Assembly (NCBI RefSeq): GCF_028583545.1
Contig: NZ_CP087106.1
Span: forward strand, 4,770,501-4,834,500
Direction of reading: 5' to 3'
DNA from: Methylobacterium sp. NMS14P
GTDB lineage: Bacteria; Pseudomonadota; Alphaproteobacteria; Rhizobiales; Beijerinckiaceae
DNA: 64,000 bases
Below, piece after piece: positions 1-9,076 of the stretch (position 1 is the first letter of the stretch; each line of letters begins with the position of its first letter). The position numbers were made by a program, and so were the translations under genes. The notes under the pieces were generated by a model. That model searched no databases, had not been told where the DNA came from, and was given only the letters and a program-made list of their open reading frames with translations.

Positions 1-542
1 TCGTAGCGGCCGATATCCTTGAGCATCGCCTCGCCGGGCGAGCCGAACGGCACCACCATGTGGTCGAGGGTCTTGAGCCGCGGGTCGGACCAGGACTTCA
101 CGTCGAGATCCTTGTCGGCGCGCGTGATGAAGACGTAACCGCTCCGGTAGTACGGCCGGGTGGTCAGCACCCGCGGGTCGTCGCTGTCGAGGCCGACGAC
201 CACGTCGCAGGTCCGCTTCTCCAGGCCGTCGCGGACGAGGTAGATCGCGGGCTTCTCGAGCCAGACGAAGACGGGCTTCTTCCCCATCGCCTCGGCGACG
301 GCGATTGCGACGCGGTTCTCGAGCCCGGAGCCGTCCCTCATCGAGAGCGGCGGCTGCTTCTCGGAGGCGCAGATCCGCAGGGTCGCGGGGTCGGCCGGCG
401 GGGCGGCCGGGGCCTTGCCGGGCTCCGACTGGATGGCCTGGGCCTCGGATTCCTGGGCCGCCACCGGCCCGGCGGCCAGGGAAGCGAGCGTCAGGACGGC
501 GGCGAAACGGGCCGCCAGGATGCGGGCGCGCGGGCGCGGCAT
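1..542 (-). CDS. mxaJ: MxaJ, periplasmic methanol-oxidation protein (3' end cut by window)
   Basis: About 180 residues are present, running off the left edge. The protein starts with a Sec signal peptide (about residues 1-29, ending PVAAQ). A family-3 solute-binding fold follows, with the MxaJ/XoxJ-type segments CASEKQPPLSMRDGSG and FVWLEKPAIYLVRDGLEK. MxaJ-type proteins are periplasmic partners needed for assembly or function of the methanol dehydrogenase. The gene lies directly downstream of mxaF in the same direction, with no cytochrome gene between them; this is the order known for mxaFJGI and differs from xoxFGJ. The start is the ATG at 542. It is probably cotranscribed from the mxaF promoter. 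Confidence 0.88.
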   Translation of the reverse strand, partial: MPRPRARILAARFAAVLTLASLAAGPVAAQESEAQAIQSEPGKAPAAPPADPATLRICASEKQPPLSMRDGSGLENRVAIAVAEAMGKKPVFVWLEKPAIYLVRDGLEKRTCDVVVGLDSDDPRVLTTRPYYRSGYVFITRADKDLDVKSWSDPRLKTLDHMVVPFGSPGEAMLKDIGRY

Positions 543-688
543 GGACGTTGATCCCTGTTGTCGAAGCGTTTCTTGATGGCGTGTCCGGATGGCGTGTCCG
601 GAGGGACAGGCGGGGCGCCGGAGGGCCCCGCCCGTCGGGATCCGATCCCGGAACCCCGCCGGCCGAGGGGCCGACGGGATGCAGGCGG

Positions 689-758
689 CGGTTACTGGGG
701 GCCGTTACCTGGCGCCCGTTACTTGGCGCCCGTTACTTGGCGACCGTTACTTGGCGGC
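689..758. repeat. 14-bp tandem repeat across the mxaF stop codon
   Basis: Four clear 14-bp units of consensus CGTTACTTGGCGMC lie at 703-716, 717-730, 731-744 and 745-758, with a degenerate fifth at 689-702. The last unit carries the final codons and TAA stop of mxaF (747-749, minus strand). Because 14 is not a multiple of three, the repeated TAA falls in successive reading frames downstream of the gene. The array occupies much of the mxaF-mxaJ spacer. Confidence 0.85.
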
Positions 759-2630
759 GTGCTGCGCGTACTCGCCGACGTTCGGGTCGTCGTACGGGCC
801 CTTGCCGTCCAGCGAGAACACCATCACGCCGCCGCCCATCTGGGTGTAGTTGGCGAGCTTCTTGAAGGCGCCCACCGCGCCGAGACCGGCGGTCGGGTCG
901 GCGAGGTCGAACACCAGGCCCACGCCCGGCCAGCCGCCGACGCCGTAGTAGATGGCGACGTACTGCGTGCCCTTGTGGGTGTAGGTGATCGGGTAGCCGA
1001 TGGCGCCCGACGGCAGCTTGAACTTCCAGAGGAGGTCGCCGTTGTCGGAGTCGCGCGCCTTGATGAAGCCGTCCAGCGTCCCGTAGAGGACGAGGTCGCC
1101 CGCGGTGGCGGTGGTGCCGCCCCAGACCGCGAAGCGCTCCATCTTCTCCCAGTTGAACTTGCCGGTGATGGCGTTGTAGCTCTTGATCTGGCCGAGTCCC
1201 TCGTAGTTCTGCCGGTCACCCTTCGGGCCCGGATACATGTTCAGCGTCGCACCGACGAAGAACTGACCCGCCCGGTAGGGCAGCATGAAGGGCTCCCAAT
1301 CCATGCAGATGTGGTTGATGCCCATGTAGAAGGCTTGCCGCTTCGGATCGTAGGAATCGTGACCCTGGTTGTGGTAGCCCATCGCCGAGGGGCAGATGTC
1401 CTTGGCGAGGTGGTCCATCCGGGTGCCGTATTCCGGATCGCGCACCGGCGTGCCGGTCTTCAGGTCCACCGACTTGAACACGTTGACGGTGTCGTCGATC
1501 TTGTTGGCCGAGACCAGCGTGCCGTCCGTCCGGTCGAGGGTGTAGACGATGCCGTTGCGGTCCGGGTGGGTGAGGAGCTTCCTCATCTTCCCGTCCTTGT
1601 CCTTCTGGTCGGACAGCATCATCACGTTGACGCCGGCATAGTCCCACTCGTCGTGCGGGGTCTTCTGGTAGCCGAACTTCGCCTCGCCGGTGTCGGCGTC
1701 GCGGCCGAAGATCGTCATCGTCCACTTGTTGTCGCCGGGACGCATGGTCTCGTTCCACGGCGCCGGGTTGCCGGTGCCGAAGTAGATCAGGTTGGTGCCC
1801 GGATCGTAGGCGTACCAGCCCCAGTTGGTGCCGCCGCCGATCTTCCAGGCGTCGCCCTCCCAGGTCGAGGTGCCGAGGCCCTTCTGGCCGTAATGGGCGT
1901 TGTGGATGTTGAAGTCCTTGGCGAGCAGCAGGTCCTCGTCCGGGCCGGTGGCGTAGGCGCGCCAGACCTGCGCGCCGGTCTTGACGTCGTAGGCGGTCAG
2001 GTAGCCGCGCACGCCGAGCTCGGCGCCCGAGGAGCCGATGATCACCTTGTCCTTCACCACGTAGGGGGCGATCGTGAGGGTCGAGCCGACCTTGATGTCC
2101 GAATTCTCGACCTTCCACACCGTCTCGCCGGTCTGGGCGTAGAGGGCGGCGACGTTGCCGTCGAGCTGGGTCTTGAGGATCAGCGCCGGGGTCTTGCCGT
2201 CGCCGGGCCAGTAGGCGAGGCCGCGGTTGACGAGATCGCAGCAGGCCACCGAGCGCGCGGCCGGGTTCTGCTTGGGCTTGTCCTGCCAGAGGATCTTGCC
2301 CGGATCGTCGAGGCCGAGGGCGAAGGTGTTGTTGGGGAACGAGGTGTGGATGTACATGACGCCGTCGACGACGAGCGGCGCACCCTCGTGGCCGTTGAGC
2401 AGGCCGGTGGAGAACGTCCAGGCCGGCTTGAGCTGCTTGACGTTGCTCTTGTTGATCTGCGTCAGGTCGCTGTAATTGTTCGAGTCGTAGTTCTTACCGG
2501 GCATCACCCAGTTCTCGTCGCTCTTCGATTTCTCGATGAGCTTGTCGTTGGCCTGCGCCACGCCCGCCATGGCGACCGGCGCGAGCGCCATGATCGCCAA
2601 TGCCGAGACGGAATTCCGGAGCCTGATCAT
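747..2630 (-). CDS. mxaF: Methanol dehydrogenase large subunit MxaF (PQQ, calcium type)
   Basis: This is a periplasmic quinoprotein that oxidises methanol to formaldehyde and passes electrons to cytochrome cL. It has 627 residues, close to the usual length, with a 27-residue signal peptide ending AQA before NDKLIEK. The vicinal disulfide ([10 protein letters not shown]) that sits over PQQ and repeated beta-propeller W motifs are present. The catalytic Asp lies in EWDYAGVN. The residue two after it is Ala, as in calcium MxaF, rather than the Asp of lanthanide XoxF. The frame stays open upstream, but the ATG at 2630 follows AGGAGA and gives the right signal peptide. mxaJ follows. Expression is probably from the promoter at 2802-2831 with a leader of about 165 nt. 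Confidence 0.96.
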   Translation of the reverse strand: MIRLRNSVSALAIMALAPVAMAGVAQANDKLIEKSKSDENWVMPGKNYDSNNYSDLTQINKSNVKQLKPAWTFSTGLLNGHEGAPLVVDGVMYIHTSFPNNTFALGLDDPGKILWQDKPKQNPAARSVACCDLVNRGLAYWPGDGKTPALILKTQLDGNVAALYAQTGETVWKVENSDIKVGSTLTIAPYVVKDKVIIGSSGAELGVRGYLTAYDVKTGAQVWRAYATGPDEDLLLAKDFNIHNAHYGQKGLGTSTWEGDAWKIGGGTNWGWYAYDPGTNLIYFGTGNPAPWNETMRPGDNKWTMTIFGRDADTGEAKFGYQKTPHDEWDYAGVNVMMLSDQKDKDGKMRKLLTHPDRNGIVYTLDRTDGTLVSANKIDDTVNVFKSVDLKTGTPVRDPEYGTRMDHLAKDICPSAMGYHNQGHDSYDPKRQAFYMGINHICMDWEPFMLPYRAGQFFVGATLNMYPGPKGDRQNYEGLGQIKSYNAITGKFNWEKMERFAVWGGTTATAGDLVLYGTLDGFIKARDSDNGDLLWKFKLPSGAIGYPITYTHKGTQYVAIYYGVGGWPGVGLVFDLADPTAGLGAVGAFKKLANYTQMGGGVMVFSLDGKGPYDDPNVGEYAQHAAK

Positions 2631-2801
2631 CCTGCGTCTCCTCGCCGGACTGCCACGCCGTTTGGCCTCGCAGTCATCGTGGTGTTCATTCGGTGGCGAC
2701 ACGACTTTCACCGACAAATCCGCCTCCGGCGTCGCGATATCCCGGTTATTTCCAGTATTCGCTGAGCTTATGAAAGACTTATTATCGTTGTGCGCCACTT
2801 G

Positions 2802-2831
2802 ATTATTCGCACGGCTTGTAATGCGTGTCTT
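2802..2831 (-). promoter_or_regulatory. Probable mxaF methylotrophy promoter
   Basis: On the minus strand, AAGACA (2831-2826) is followed after exactly 18 nt by AATAAT (2807-2802). AAGACA is the -35-like element known for methanol-oxidation promoters in Methylobacterium. The -10 element is less typical. The predicted start site near 2795 leaves a long untranslated leader before the mxaF ATG at 2630, a known feature of mxaF. The promoter assignment is inferred from the motif and its position. Confidence 0.6.
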
Positions 2832-2998
2832 TGCAAAACGAAACATTTCTTTTCGGGATGATCCGGCAACAGAACACCGGAGATCTGGTAAGATCACGCG
2901 GGCCTTGACCGAGAGCCGACCTCCATCCCAGACAGGCGGGAACGATGTGCGGGCGCGCGGGCTCGGAGCCGTCCGCCGACCCGTTCCGGGAGGACGCC

Positions 2999-3853
2999 AT
3001 GGGTCATGTCACGGGCCGCGCGGCCCGCTCTCTGGCGCTGGCTGCCGGCCTGATGTCCTGGCCGGAATCCTGGCCGGAATCCTGGCCGGCGCCTCCAGCC
3101 GCGGCGGCCGGGACCGGCGGGGAACGCCGTCTCGCGGCGCTCTATCAGCAGGACGGGCGGCGCGAACTGACGGGGGCCGACCTGGACCGCTTTCCCGGCG
3201 CGGGCGTGCTGTGGTGCCGGCGCCCGGACGGGATTCCCCAGAAGGCCGCCGCCGCGTGGCTGGTCGGGAGCCGGTCCCTCGTGCTGATGAACGCGCACAA
3301 TTTCCGCAATCGGCAGCTGGAGGTCACCCGAACCGTCGCCGATTGCTACTTCCAGATCGCCGGCCGGAACTACGCCTTCGTGCCCGACATCCTGGAACTC
3401 GGCGTCGAGCCCGAGGCACGGCGCCTGCACATCACCGACGACTGGGCGCTGCTCCGCCTCGCCGAGCCGGCCGAGGCGCGGCCGCAGCCGATCCCGGACC
3501 CGCCCACCCTTCCGACCGGCGACCTGACGCTGCCGGTGACGATGGTCTCGCCGGCCGGGCACGAGAACTACCGGGGGCAGAGCAGCCGGGAATCCTGCGC
3601 CGTCCGGCGGATCGATCCGCCGAGCGAGGGCGCGATCCGCCGCGCCCGCCACGATTGCAACGACGGCTACGGCGGATCGGGCTCGGGCCTGTTCGACGCG
3701 GAGGGCCATCTCATCGCGATGCAGAGCGCGTCGCTCTCGATGAACCAGCGCCACGCCTTCGACATCGAGTTCCACTACGGCTCGGCGCTGCTGATCGAGG
3801 GCCGGCTCCACGAGGCCCTCACGGCGCAGGCCCGCGAGACCCGGGACCGCTAG
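2999..3853 (+). CDS. Secreted trypsin-like serine protease
   Basis: This 284-residue protein has a chymotrypsin-fold triad: His in [10 protein letters not shown], Asp in [10 protein letters not shown] and Ser in [11 protein letters not shown]. An N-terminal hydrophobic stretch (LALAAGL) suggests export to the periplasm or beyond. It is followed by a [11 protein letters not shown] tract encoded by a 12-bp tandem repeat. An in-frame ATG exists at 2945, but the ATG at 2999 follows GGGAGGA and gives a conventional signal region. The gene diverges from mxaF across a 368-bp spacer. The target is unknown, and nothing ties it functionally to methanol oxidation. Confidence 0.75.
   Translation: MGHVTGRAARSLALAAGLMSWPESWPESWPAPPAAAAGTGGERRLAALYQQDGRRELTGADLDRFPGAGVLWCRRPDGIPQKAAAAWLVGSRSLVLMNAHNFRNRQLEVTRTVADCYFQIAGRNYAFVPDILELGVEPEARRLHITDDWALLRLAEPAEARPQPIPDPPTLPTGDLTLPVTMVSPAGHENYRGQSSRESCAVRRIDPPSEGAIRRARHDCNDGYGGSGSGLFDAEGHLIAMQSASLSMNQRHAFDIEFHYGSALLIEGRLHEALTAQARETRDR
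3056..3089 (+). repeat. 12-bp tandem repeat inside the protease signal region
   Basis: The unit TCCTGGCCGGAA occurs 2.8 times (3056-3067, 3068-3079, 3080-3089). It keeps the reading frame and encodes repeated SWPE. Confidence 0.9.
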
Positions 3854-4019
3854 CGCGGGCCGCCGGGCGTCCGCCGCGCCTCGGCGGGGATCCCGGTAAG
3901 CCCCCGGTAAGCAAGGCGGCGATTTCCGGCCGGGCGCCCGGGGAAGTTCTCGACGGCGATGCGGCCGCACGCCAAAACTTAACGTTGAACCTCGAATCTG
4001 GTCCCGCCAGGGAGCCGGT

Positions 4020-5441
4020 ATGCCCGCTGTCGGAACGTTCAGGGTCTGCGCGCCGGGACGGCCGCCGTTCGCGGAGGCCGTGGTGGAGGGCGTGGCCGAG
4101 GCGGTCGCGCTGCCATCCGTGCTCGTCACGATGCTGGGCAGCCTGATCGAGGCCTGGCCCCGGCAGATCTACACACAACCCCTGGTGACCACCCGCTTCC
4201 TCGGGCAGCGGACCACCTACGTCTGCGATCCCGGCCACATCCGCGGCCTGATGGTCGATCAGGCCGAGGCGCTGGAGCGGGAGCCGTTCATGCTGCGGGC
4301 GCTGGCCCCGGCCCTCGGCGCGGGGGTCCTCACCGCGGACGGAGCCCAGTGGCGGCGGCAGCGCAGGACCGCGAGCCCGATGTTCCGCCCGGACCGGGTC
4401 CGGAGCTTCGTGCCGGCCATGGCCCGGGCCGCCGCGGCGACGCGGGCGCGCTGGCGCGACGCCGATCCGGCCGGGACCGAGCGGGACATCCTGCGCGAGA
4501 TGATGCGCACCGCCTTCGACGTCATCGTCGCCACGATGGTGTCGGGCGATCCGCATCTGGAGGTCGAGCCCTTCGGGGCCGCGATGGACGCCTATCTCGG
4601 CCAGACCAGCTGGAAGATCGCCCTGGAGATGCTCCGGGCCCCGGCCTGGGTCCCGCATCCGGGAGCCCGGGCCGGGGCGGAGGCGGTGCGCTACCTGCGC
4701 GGCGAGGTCGCCCGCACCATCGCGCGCCGCCGGGCGCGCGGCGAGCCCGGCTCCGACCTCCTCGGCCTCCTGCTGCAGGCGCGGGATCCGGAGACCGGCG
4801 CGCCGCTCCCCGAGGCGAGCCTCGTCGACAACCTGCTGACCTTCGTGTCCGCCGGCCACGAGACCACGGCCCTCGCGCTGGCCTGGACCTTCCGGGTCCT
4901 GGCCGAGCACCCGGAGGTGGAGCGGCGCGTCGTCGCCGAGATGGCGCGCCTCGGCGCCGATCCGGCCGCCGATCCCGAGGCCGCGGACCGGCTCCCCTAC
5001 ACCCGCCAGGTGCTCCTCGAGGTGATGCGCCTCTATCCGCCGGCACCGCTGATCGTGCGGCGGACGCGGGCCCCGGTCCGGCTCGGGGACACGGTCGTGC
5101 CGGCCGGGCAGTCGGTCCACGTGCCGGTCTACGCCCTGCACCGGCACGCGCTGCTCTGGGACCGGCCGGAGGCGTTCGACCCGGGCCGCTTCGCGCCGGA
5201 GCGGGCCGCCGCGCGCGACCGCTACGCCTACCTGCCGTTCGGCGCCGGCCCCCGGGTCTGCATCGGCATGAGCCTCGCCCTGACCGAGTGCCTCGTCGTC
5301 CTGGCGACGCTGCTGCCCGCCTTCCGCCTGCGGCCGGTGACGGCGGAGATGCCGGCCGCGCAGTTCCGCGTGACGCTGCGGCCCAAGGGGGGCCTGACGA
5401 TGAGGGTCGCGCCCCGCCCCGGGGCCGGCCATGTCGGCTGA
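4020..5441 (+). CDS. Cytochrome P450
   Basis: This 473-residue haem-thiolate monooxygenase has all family signatures: I-helix AGHETTA (oxygen activation), EVMR (ExxR) and the haem loop FGAGPRVCIGMSLA with the cysteine ligand. There is no membrane anchor and no fused reductase, so it should use a separate ferredoxin/reductase; none is nearby. The substrate cannot be told from sequence. The stop overlaps the start of the downstream GGDEF-EAL gene by 11 nt, so the two are probably cotranscribed and translationally coupled. Confidence 0.93.
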   Translation: MPAVGTFRVCAPGRPPFAEAVVEGVAEAVALPSVLVTMLGSLIEAWPRQIYTQPLVTTRFLGQRTTYVCDPGHIRGLMVDQAEALEREPFMLRALAPALGAGVLTADGAQWRRQRRTASPMFRPDRVRSFVPAMARAAAATRARWRDADPAGTERDILREMMRTAFDVIVATMVSGDPHLEVEPFGAAMDAYLGQTSWKIALEMLRAPAWVPHPGARAGAEAVRYLRGEVARTIARRRARGEPGSDLLGLLLQARDPETGAPLPEASLVDNLLTFVSAGHETTALALAWTFRVLAEHPEVERRVVAEMARLGADPAADPEAADRLPYTRQVLLEVMRLYPPAPLIVRRTRAPVRLGDTVVPAGQSVHVPVYALHRHALLWDRPEAFDPGRFAPERAAARDRYAYLPFGAGPRVCIGMSLALTECLVVLATLLPAFRLRPVTAEMPAAQFRVTLRPKGGLTMRVAPRPGAGHVG

Positions 5442-5466
5442 GATGTCGCCTGAGATGTCGCCTGAG
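5431..5466 (+). repeat. 12-bp tandem repeat at the GGDEF-EAL start codon
   Basis: Three units of ATGTCGSCTGAG lie at 5431-5442, 5443-5454 and 5455-5466. Each unit carries an in-frame ATG, so any of the three could in principle serve as start. The first unit also overlaps the 3' end of the P450 gene. Confidence 0.85.
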
Positions 5467-7944
5467 CGATCCGCGGGCGCGTCCGGCCCGCCCGGCGCGA
5501 CCGCGCCGGCCGCGCGGCGGGGGACCTGGCCGGGCCGACGGGTCGGGTCGCTGCTCGGCCGCCTCTTCGGTCCCGACGCCGACGACGCGCTGCCGAACCG
5601 CTACCGCCTGCAGGTGCGCGCGGGGCTCCTCGACGAGACGCTGAAGCTCGCCACCTATTCGGCGGTGACGCACCTGATCATCGCGCTGGCCGTCGCGTAC
5701 TTCTTCTGGAGTTCGGCCTCGCACACCTACCTCCTCGGCCTGCTCGCCGTGGTCGCGGTGCTGATCACGGCGGCGACCTACGCGACCTGGCTCTACTGGC
5801 GCACCCACGGCGACACCGCCTCGGCGCGCACCGTCCGATGGGGCTGCCGGATCGCCGCCGGCCTCGCCTTCGCCCTGGGCCTCACCTGGGCGACCCTGCC
5901 GGTCGTGCTGTTCGCGCCCTCCGGCGGCGACGCGCGCCTGCTCGTCGTCGCCATCGTGGCCGGCCTGATCTCGGACGCCTACGTGGTCGGCCCGCTCCTG
6001 TCGGTCTCGTACCTGTTCGCGGTCCCGGTCATCGTCGGCAGCTTCGCCGGGCTGGCCCGGTCCGGGGAGCCGGTCGCGCTCAGCATCGGCTTCCTGCTCG
6101 CCGTCTACGCGATCTTCGTGGTGACGAGCGTGAGCCGCATGAGCCGCCTGTCGCGCCAGCGCATCCTCGACCGCGTGCGGGTCGAGGACCAGAGCGAGAC
6201 GATCGGGCTGCTGCTCAACGCCTTCGAGGCGAATGCCAGCGACTGGCTCTGGGAGACGGACGAGACCGGGCGGTTCCAGCACGTCTCCACCCGGATGGCG
6301 GACGTGCTGGCCTGCCCGGTGCGGACGCTCCAGCACGCTTCGTTCCCGGCGCTGCTCGCCGGCCGGGCCGAGGCGCCCCCCGAGGCCGATCAGAGCGCCG
6401 ACCTCCTGGACCGTCTCCGGCGGGGCAGTGCCTTCCACCAGCACCTGATCGCCGTCGACACGCCGGCCGGCCGGCGCTGGCTTCGGCTGAGCGGCAAGCC
6501 GTTCCTCGACCAGAAGGGGCGCTTCGCGGGCTTCCGGGGGGTCGGCTCCGACGTGACGGAGGCCCGCCGGGCGGAGGCGCACATCGCCTATCTGGCCACC
6601 CGGGACCCGATGACCGGCCTGTCGAACCGGGTCATGTTCCACGACGTCGCGTCCGAGGCCTGCGCGGCCGCCGCGCAGATTTTGCCCCCGGCCTCTCTGC
6701 GGGACGCGCCCCGGGCCGCGGACGCGACGGTCAGCCTGCTCTACCTCGACCTCGACGGCTTCAAGACCGTCAACGACAGCATCGGCCACGCGGCGGGCGA
6801 CGCCCTGCTGGGGCAGGTCGCCGATCGCCTGCGCGCCCTGCTCCCGGCCGACGCGCAGGCGTTCCGCCTCGGGGGCGACGAGTTCGCGATCCTGCAGCGC
6901 GGCCGGGACGGCGCGGCCGCGCAGGCCCTGGCCGAGGCCGCGATCGGGGCCCTGCGCGAGCCCTACCTCATCGACGGCGTCCGGGCGGAGATCGGCGTCA
7001 GCGTCGGGATCGCCTGCGCCCCCGCGGACGCGACCGAGCCCGAGGACCTGCTCCGGAAGGCGGACCTCGCGCTCTACAGCGCCAAGCAGGGCGGCAAGGG
7101 GCGCTGGCGGGGTTTCGACCGCGACCTGGAGGTGCGCGTCCAGCGCCGCCACGACCTCGACGAGGCGATGCGGCAGGCCCTCGCCGACGGCGAGATGGCG
7201 CTGCACTACCAGCCGCTGGTCAGCCTGCAGGACGGCCAGGTGGTGGGCTGCGAGGCGCTGCTGCGCTGGACCCGGCCGGGCCTCGGGCCGGTCTCGCCCG
7301 CCGAGCTGATCCCGATCGCCGAGGGAACGGGCTTCATCCTCGCGATCGGGCGCTGGGCCCTGCGGCGGGCCTGCGCGGAGGCGCTGACCTGGCCGGCGCG
7401 CCTGCGCGTCGCCGTCAACATCTCGTCGGTCCATTTCCGCAGGCCCGACTTCTTCGCCGACGTCGCGACGGTGCTGACCGAGACCGGCCTCGCGGCGGAC
7501 CGCCTCGAGATCGAGATCACCGAGTCGATCTTCCTGGCCAACACGCCGCACGTGCTGGACAATCTCCGCGCCCTGCGGGCGCTCGGGGTGCGGATCGCCC
7601 TCGACGATTTCGGGACGGGCTACTCCTCGCTGAGCTACCTGACGCAGTTCCCGGTCGACAAGATCAAGATCGACCGCGCCTTCGTGCGCGACCTGAGCGG
7701 CCGCCCCGAGTGCCTGACGGTGATCGAGGCGATCATGGTCATCGCCCGCGACCTGCGCATCGACGTCACGGTGGAGGGTGTCGAGACCGAGCAGCAGGCC
7801 GAACTCCTCCGGCTGCGGCGCTGCAACAGCGCGCAGGGCTTCCTGTACAGCCCCGCCCGCCCGCCCGAGGAGATCCCCGGCCTGATCGAGCGCCTGCCCC
7901 GGACGGCGCTCCCGGCGGAGCGGGCCGTCCGCGCGGTCGCCTGA
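5431..7944 (+). CDS. Membrane PAS-GGDEF-EAL cyclic-di-GMP protein
   Basis: This 837-residue protein has several N-terminal membrane helices (about residues 75-240), then a PAS-like sensor (about 265-375, with WLWETDETGRF). A GGDEF domain with intact RLGGDEFAI follows, then an EAL domain with intact CEALLRW, ESIF and DDFGTGYSSL. Both halves look catalytically competent, so it could make or break c-di-GMP depending on input. The start is the ATG at 5431 inside the P450 gene. The first codons are a 12-bp tandem repeat (MSAEMSPEMSPE). The ligand of the membrane/PAS region is unknown. Confidence 0.92.
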   Translation: MSAEMSPEMSPERSAGASGPPGATAPAARRGTWPGRRVGSLLGRLFGPDADDALPNRYRLQVRAGLLDETLKLATYSAVTHLIIALAVAYFFWSSASHTYLLGLLAVVAVLITAATYATWLYWRTHGDTASARTVRWGCRIAAGLAFALGLTWATLPVVLFAPSGGDARLLVVAIVAGLISDAYVVGPLLSVSYLFAVPVIVGSFAGLARSGEPVALSIGFLLAVYAIFVVTSVSRMSRLSRQRILDRVRVEDQSETIGLLLNAFEANASDWLWETDETGRFQHVSTRMADVLACPVRTLQHASFPALLAGRAEAPPEADQSADLLDRLRRGSAFHQHLIAVDTPAGRRWLRLSGKPFLDQKGRFAGFRGVGSDVTEARRAEAHIAYLATRDPMTGLSNRVMFHDVASEACAAAAQILPPASLRDAPRAADATVSLLYLDLDGFKTVNDSIGHAAGDALLGQVADRLRALLPADAQAFRLGGDEFAILQRGRDGAAAQALAEAAIGALREPYLIDGVRAEIGVSVGIACAPADATEPEDLLRKADLALYSAKQGGKGRWRGFDRDLEVRVQRRHDLDEAMRQALADGEMALHYQPLVSLQDGQVVGCEALLRWTRPGLGPVSPAELIPIAEGTGFILAIGRWALRRACAEALTWPARLRVAVNISSVHFRRPDFFADVATVLTETGLAADRLEIEITESIFLANTPHVLDNLRALRALGVRIALDDFGTGYSSLSYLTQFPVDKIKIDRAFVRDLSGRPECLTVIEAIMVIARDLRIDVTVEGVETEQQAELLRLRRCNSAQGFLYSPARPPEEIPGLIERLPRTALPAERAVRAVA

Positions 7945-7966
7945 GGGCGAACGGCCCCGGATCCGG

Positions 7967-7986
7967 GTTGCCACGCGGGTGGCAAC
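7967..7986. promoter_or_regulatory. 20-bp perfect palindrome upstream of the 2-hydroxyacid dehydrogenase
   Basis: GTTGCCAC and GTGGCAAC flank a GCGG loop. The site lies 23 bp after the GGDEF-EAL stop and 47 bp before the next ATG. There is no T-tract, so it could be an operator or a weak terminator for the upstream operon. The regulator is unknown. Confidence 0.5.
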
Positions 7987-8033
7987 GGCTCTAGCGGGGG
8001 GACGACCACGCGGAACCGGGACACAGGCGCGCC

Positions 8034-8975
8034 ATGCCCAAGGTCGTCATCAGCGAGTTCATGGACGAGGCCGCGATCGCGGGCGAGCTCGCCGGCCTCG
8101 ACGTGCAGTACGATCCGGGCCTCGTGGACCGGCCTGACGCGCTCCTCGCCGCCGTCGCCCGGGCCGACGCCCTGATCGTGCGCAACCGGACGCAGGTCCG
8201 CGGCGCCCTGCTCGATGCCGCCCGCGACCTCAGGGTCGTCGGCCGCCTCGGCGTCGGCCTCGACAACATCGACGTCCCGGCCTGCCGGGCGCGCGGCATC
8301 GCCGTCTGCCCGGCCACGGGCGCCAACGACGGCGCGGTCGCCGAGTACGTCGTGGCCACCGCGCTGCTGCTCCTGCGCGGCGCCTACGCGGCGAGCGCCG
8401 ACGTCGCCGCCGGCACGTGGCCGCGCAACGCGCTGATGGGCCGCGAGATCGCCGGCAAGCGCCTCGGCCTCGTGGGCTTCGGGTCGATCGCCCGGGAGAC
8501 CGCCCGGCGGGCGGCGGCGCTCGGCATGGCGGTCGCCGCCCACGACCCCTTCGTCGCCGCGGACGACCCGGCCTGGAACCCGGCCTCCGGGCCGGTCGAG
8601 CGGACGGCGCTCGACGCGCTGATCGCCGAGAGCGACGTGCTCTCGCTGCACGTGCCGCTCACCGATCAGACCCGCGGCCTGATCGACGCGGCCGCGCTGG
8701 CGCGGATGCCCCGCGGGGCGATCCTGATCAACGCGGCCCGGGGCGGGGTCGTGGACGAGGCGGCGGTGGCCGCGTCGCTGCGGTCCGACCATCTCGGCGG
8801 CGCGGCGCTGGACGTGTTCGACCGCGAGCCCCTCGACGCGGCGGCCGGCGCCGTCTTCGCGGGGGTGCCGAACCTGATCCTGACGCCGCACATCGCCGGC
8901 GTGACGCGGGAATCGAACGCGCGCGTCTCCGCCGTCACCGCGGCGGCCGTGCGCCGGCATCTCACGCAGGGCTGA
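8034..8975 (+). CDS. D-isomer-specific 2-hydroxyacid dehydrogenase
   Basis: This 313-residue NAD(P)-dependent oxidoreductase interconverts a 2-hydroxyacid and a 2-oxoacid. The Rossmann motif is GLVGFGSIARETA. The catalytic Arg is in NAARGGVVDE, the Glu in DVFDREPLD and the His in LTPHIAGVT. The N-terminus MPKVVISEFMDE recalls sulfolactate-dehydrogenase-like members of the family, and a sulfite dehydrogenase lies just downstream. A sulfolactate role is only an inference; phosphoglycerate or glyoxylate-type substrates are equally possible. Confidence 0.85.
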   Translation: MPKVVISEFMDEAAIAGELAGLDVQYDPGLVDRPDALLAAVARADALIVRNRTQVRGALLDAARDLRVVGRLGVGLDNIDVPACRARGIAVCPATGANDGAVAEYVVATALLLLRGAYAASADVAAGTWPRNALMGREIAGKRLGLVGFGSIARETARRAAALGMAVAAHDPFVAADDPAWNPASGPVERTALDALIAESDVLSLHVPLTDQTRGLIDAAALARMPRGAILINAARGGVVDEAAVAASLRSDHLGGAALDVFDREPLDAAAGAVFAGVPNLILTPHIAGVTRESNARVSAVTAAAVRRHLTQG

Positions 8976-9076
8976 ACGCGGGGGCTCTGGGCGTTTCGGC
9001 CGGAGCGGGCTATCCAACGGAGAGCCGGGCCTCGCGGGGACCGGGACGTCCGGTGCGGGCCGGGAGGGAGCAGAGG

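Noticed and set aside
747..2630. Lanthanide-type XoxF for the methanol dehydrogenase gene
   Set aside because: The residue two after the catalytic Asp is Ala (WDYAGVN), not Asp, and mxaJ rather than xoxG follows.
4522..7974. Very long minus-strand open frame opposite the P450 and GGDEF-EAL genes
   Set aside because: It has no recognisable domains and low-complexity composition. It mirrors two clear genes, as expected at this GC content.
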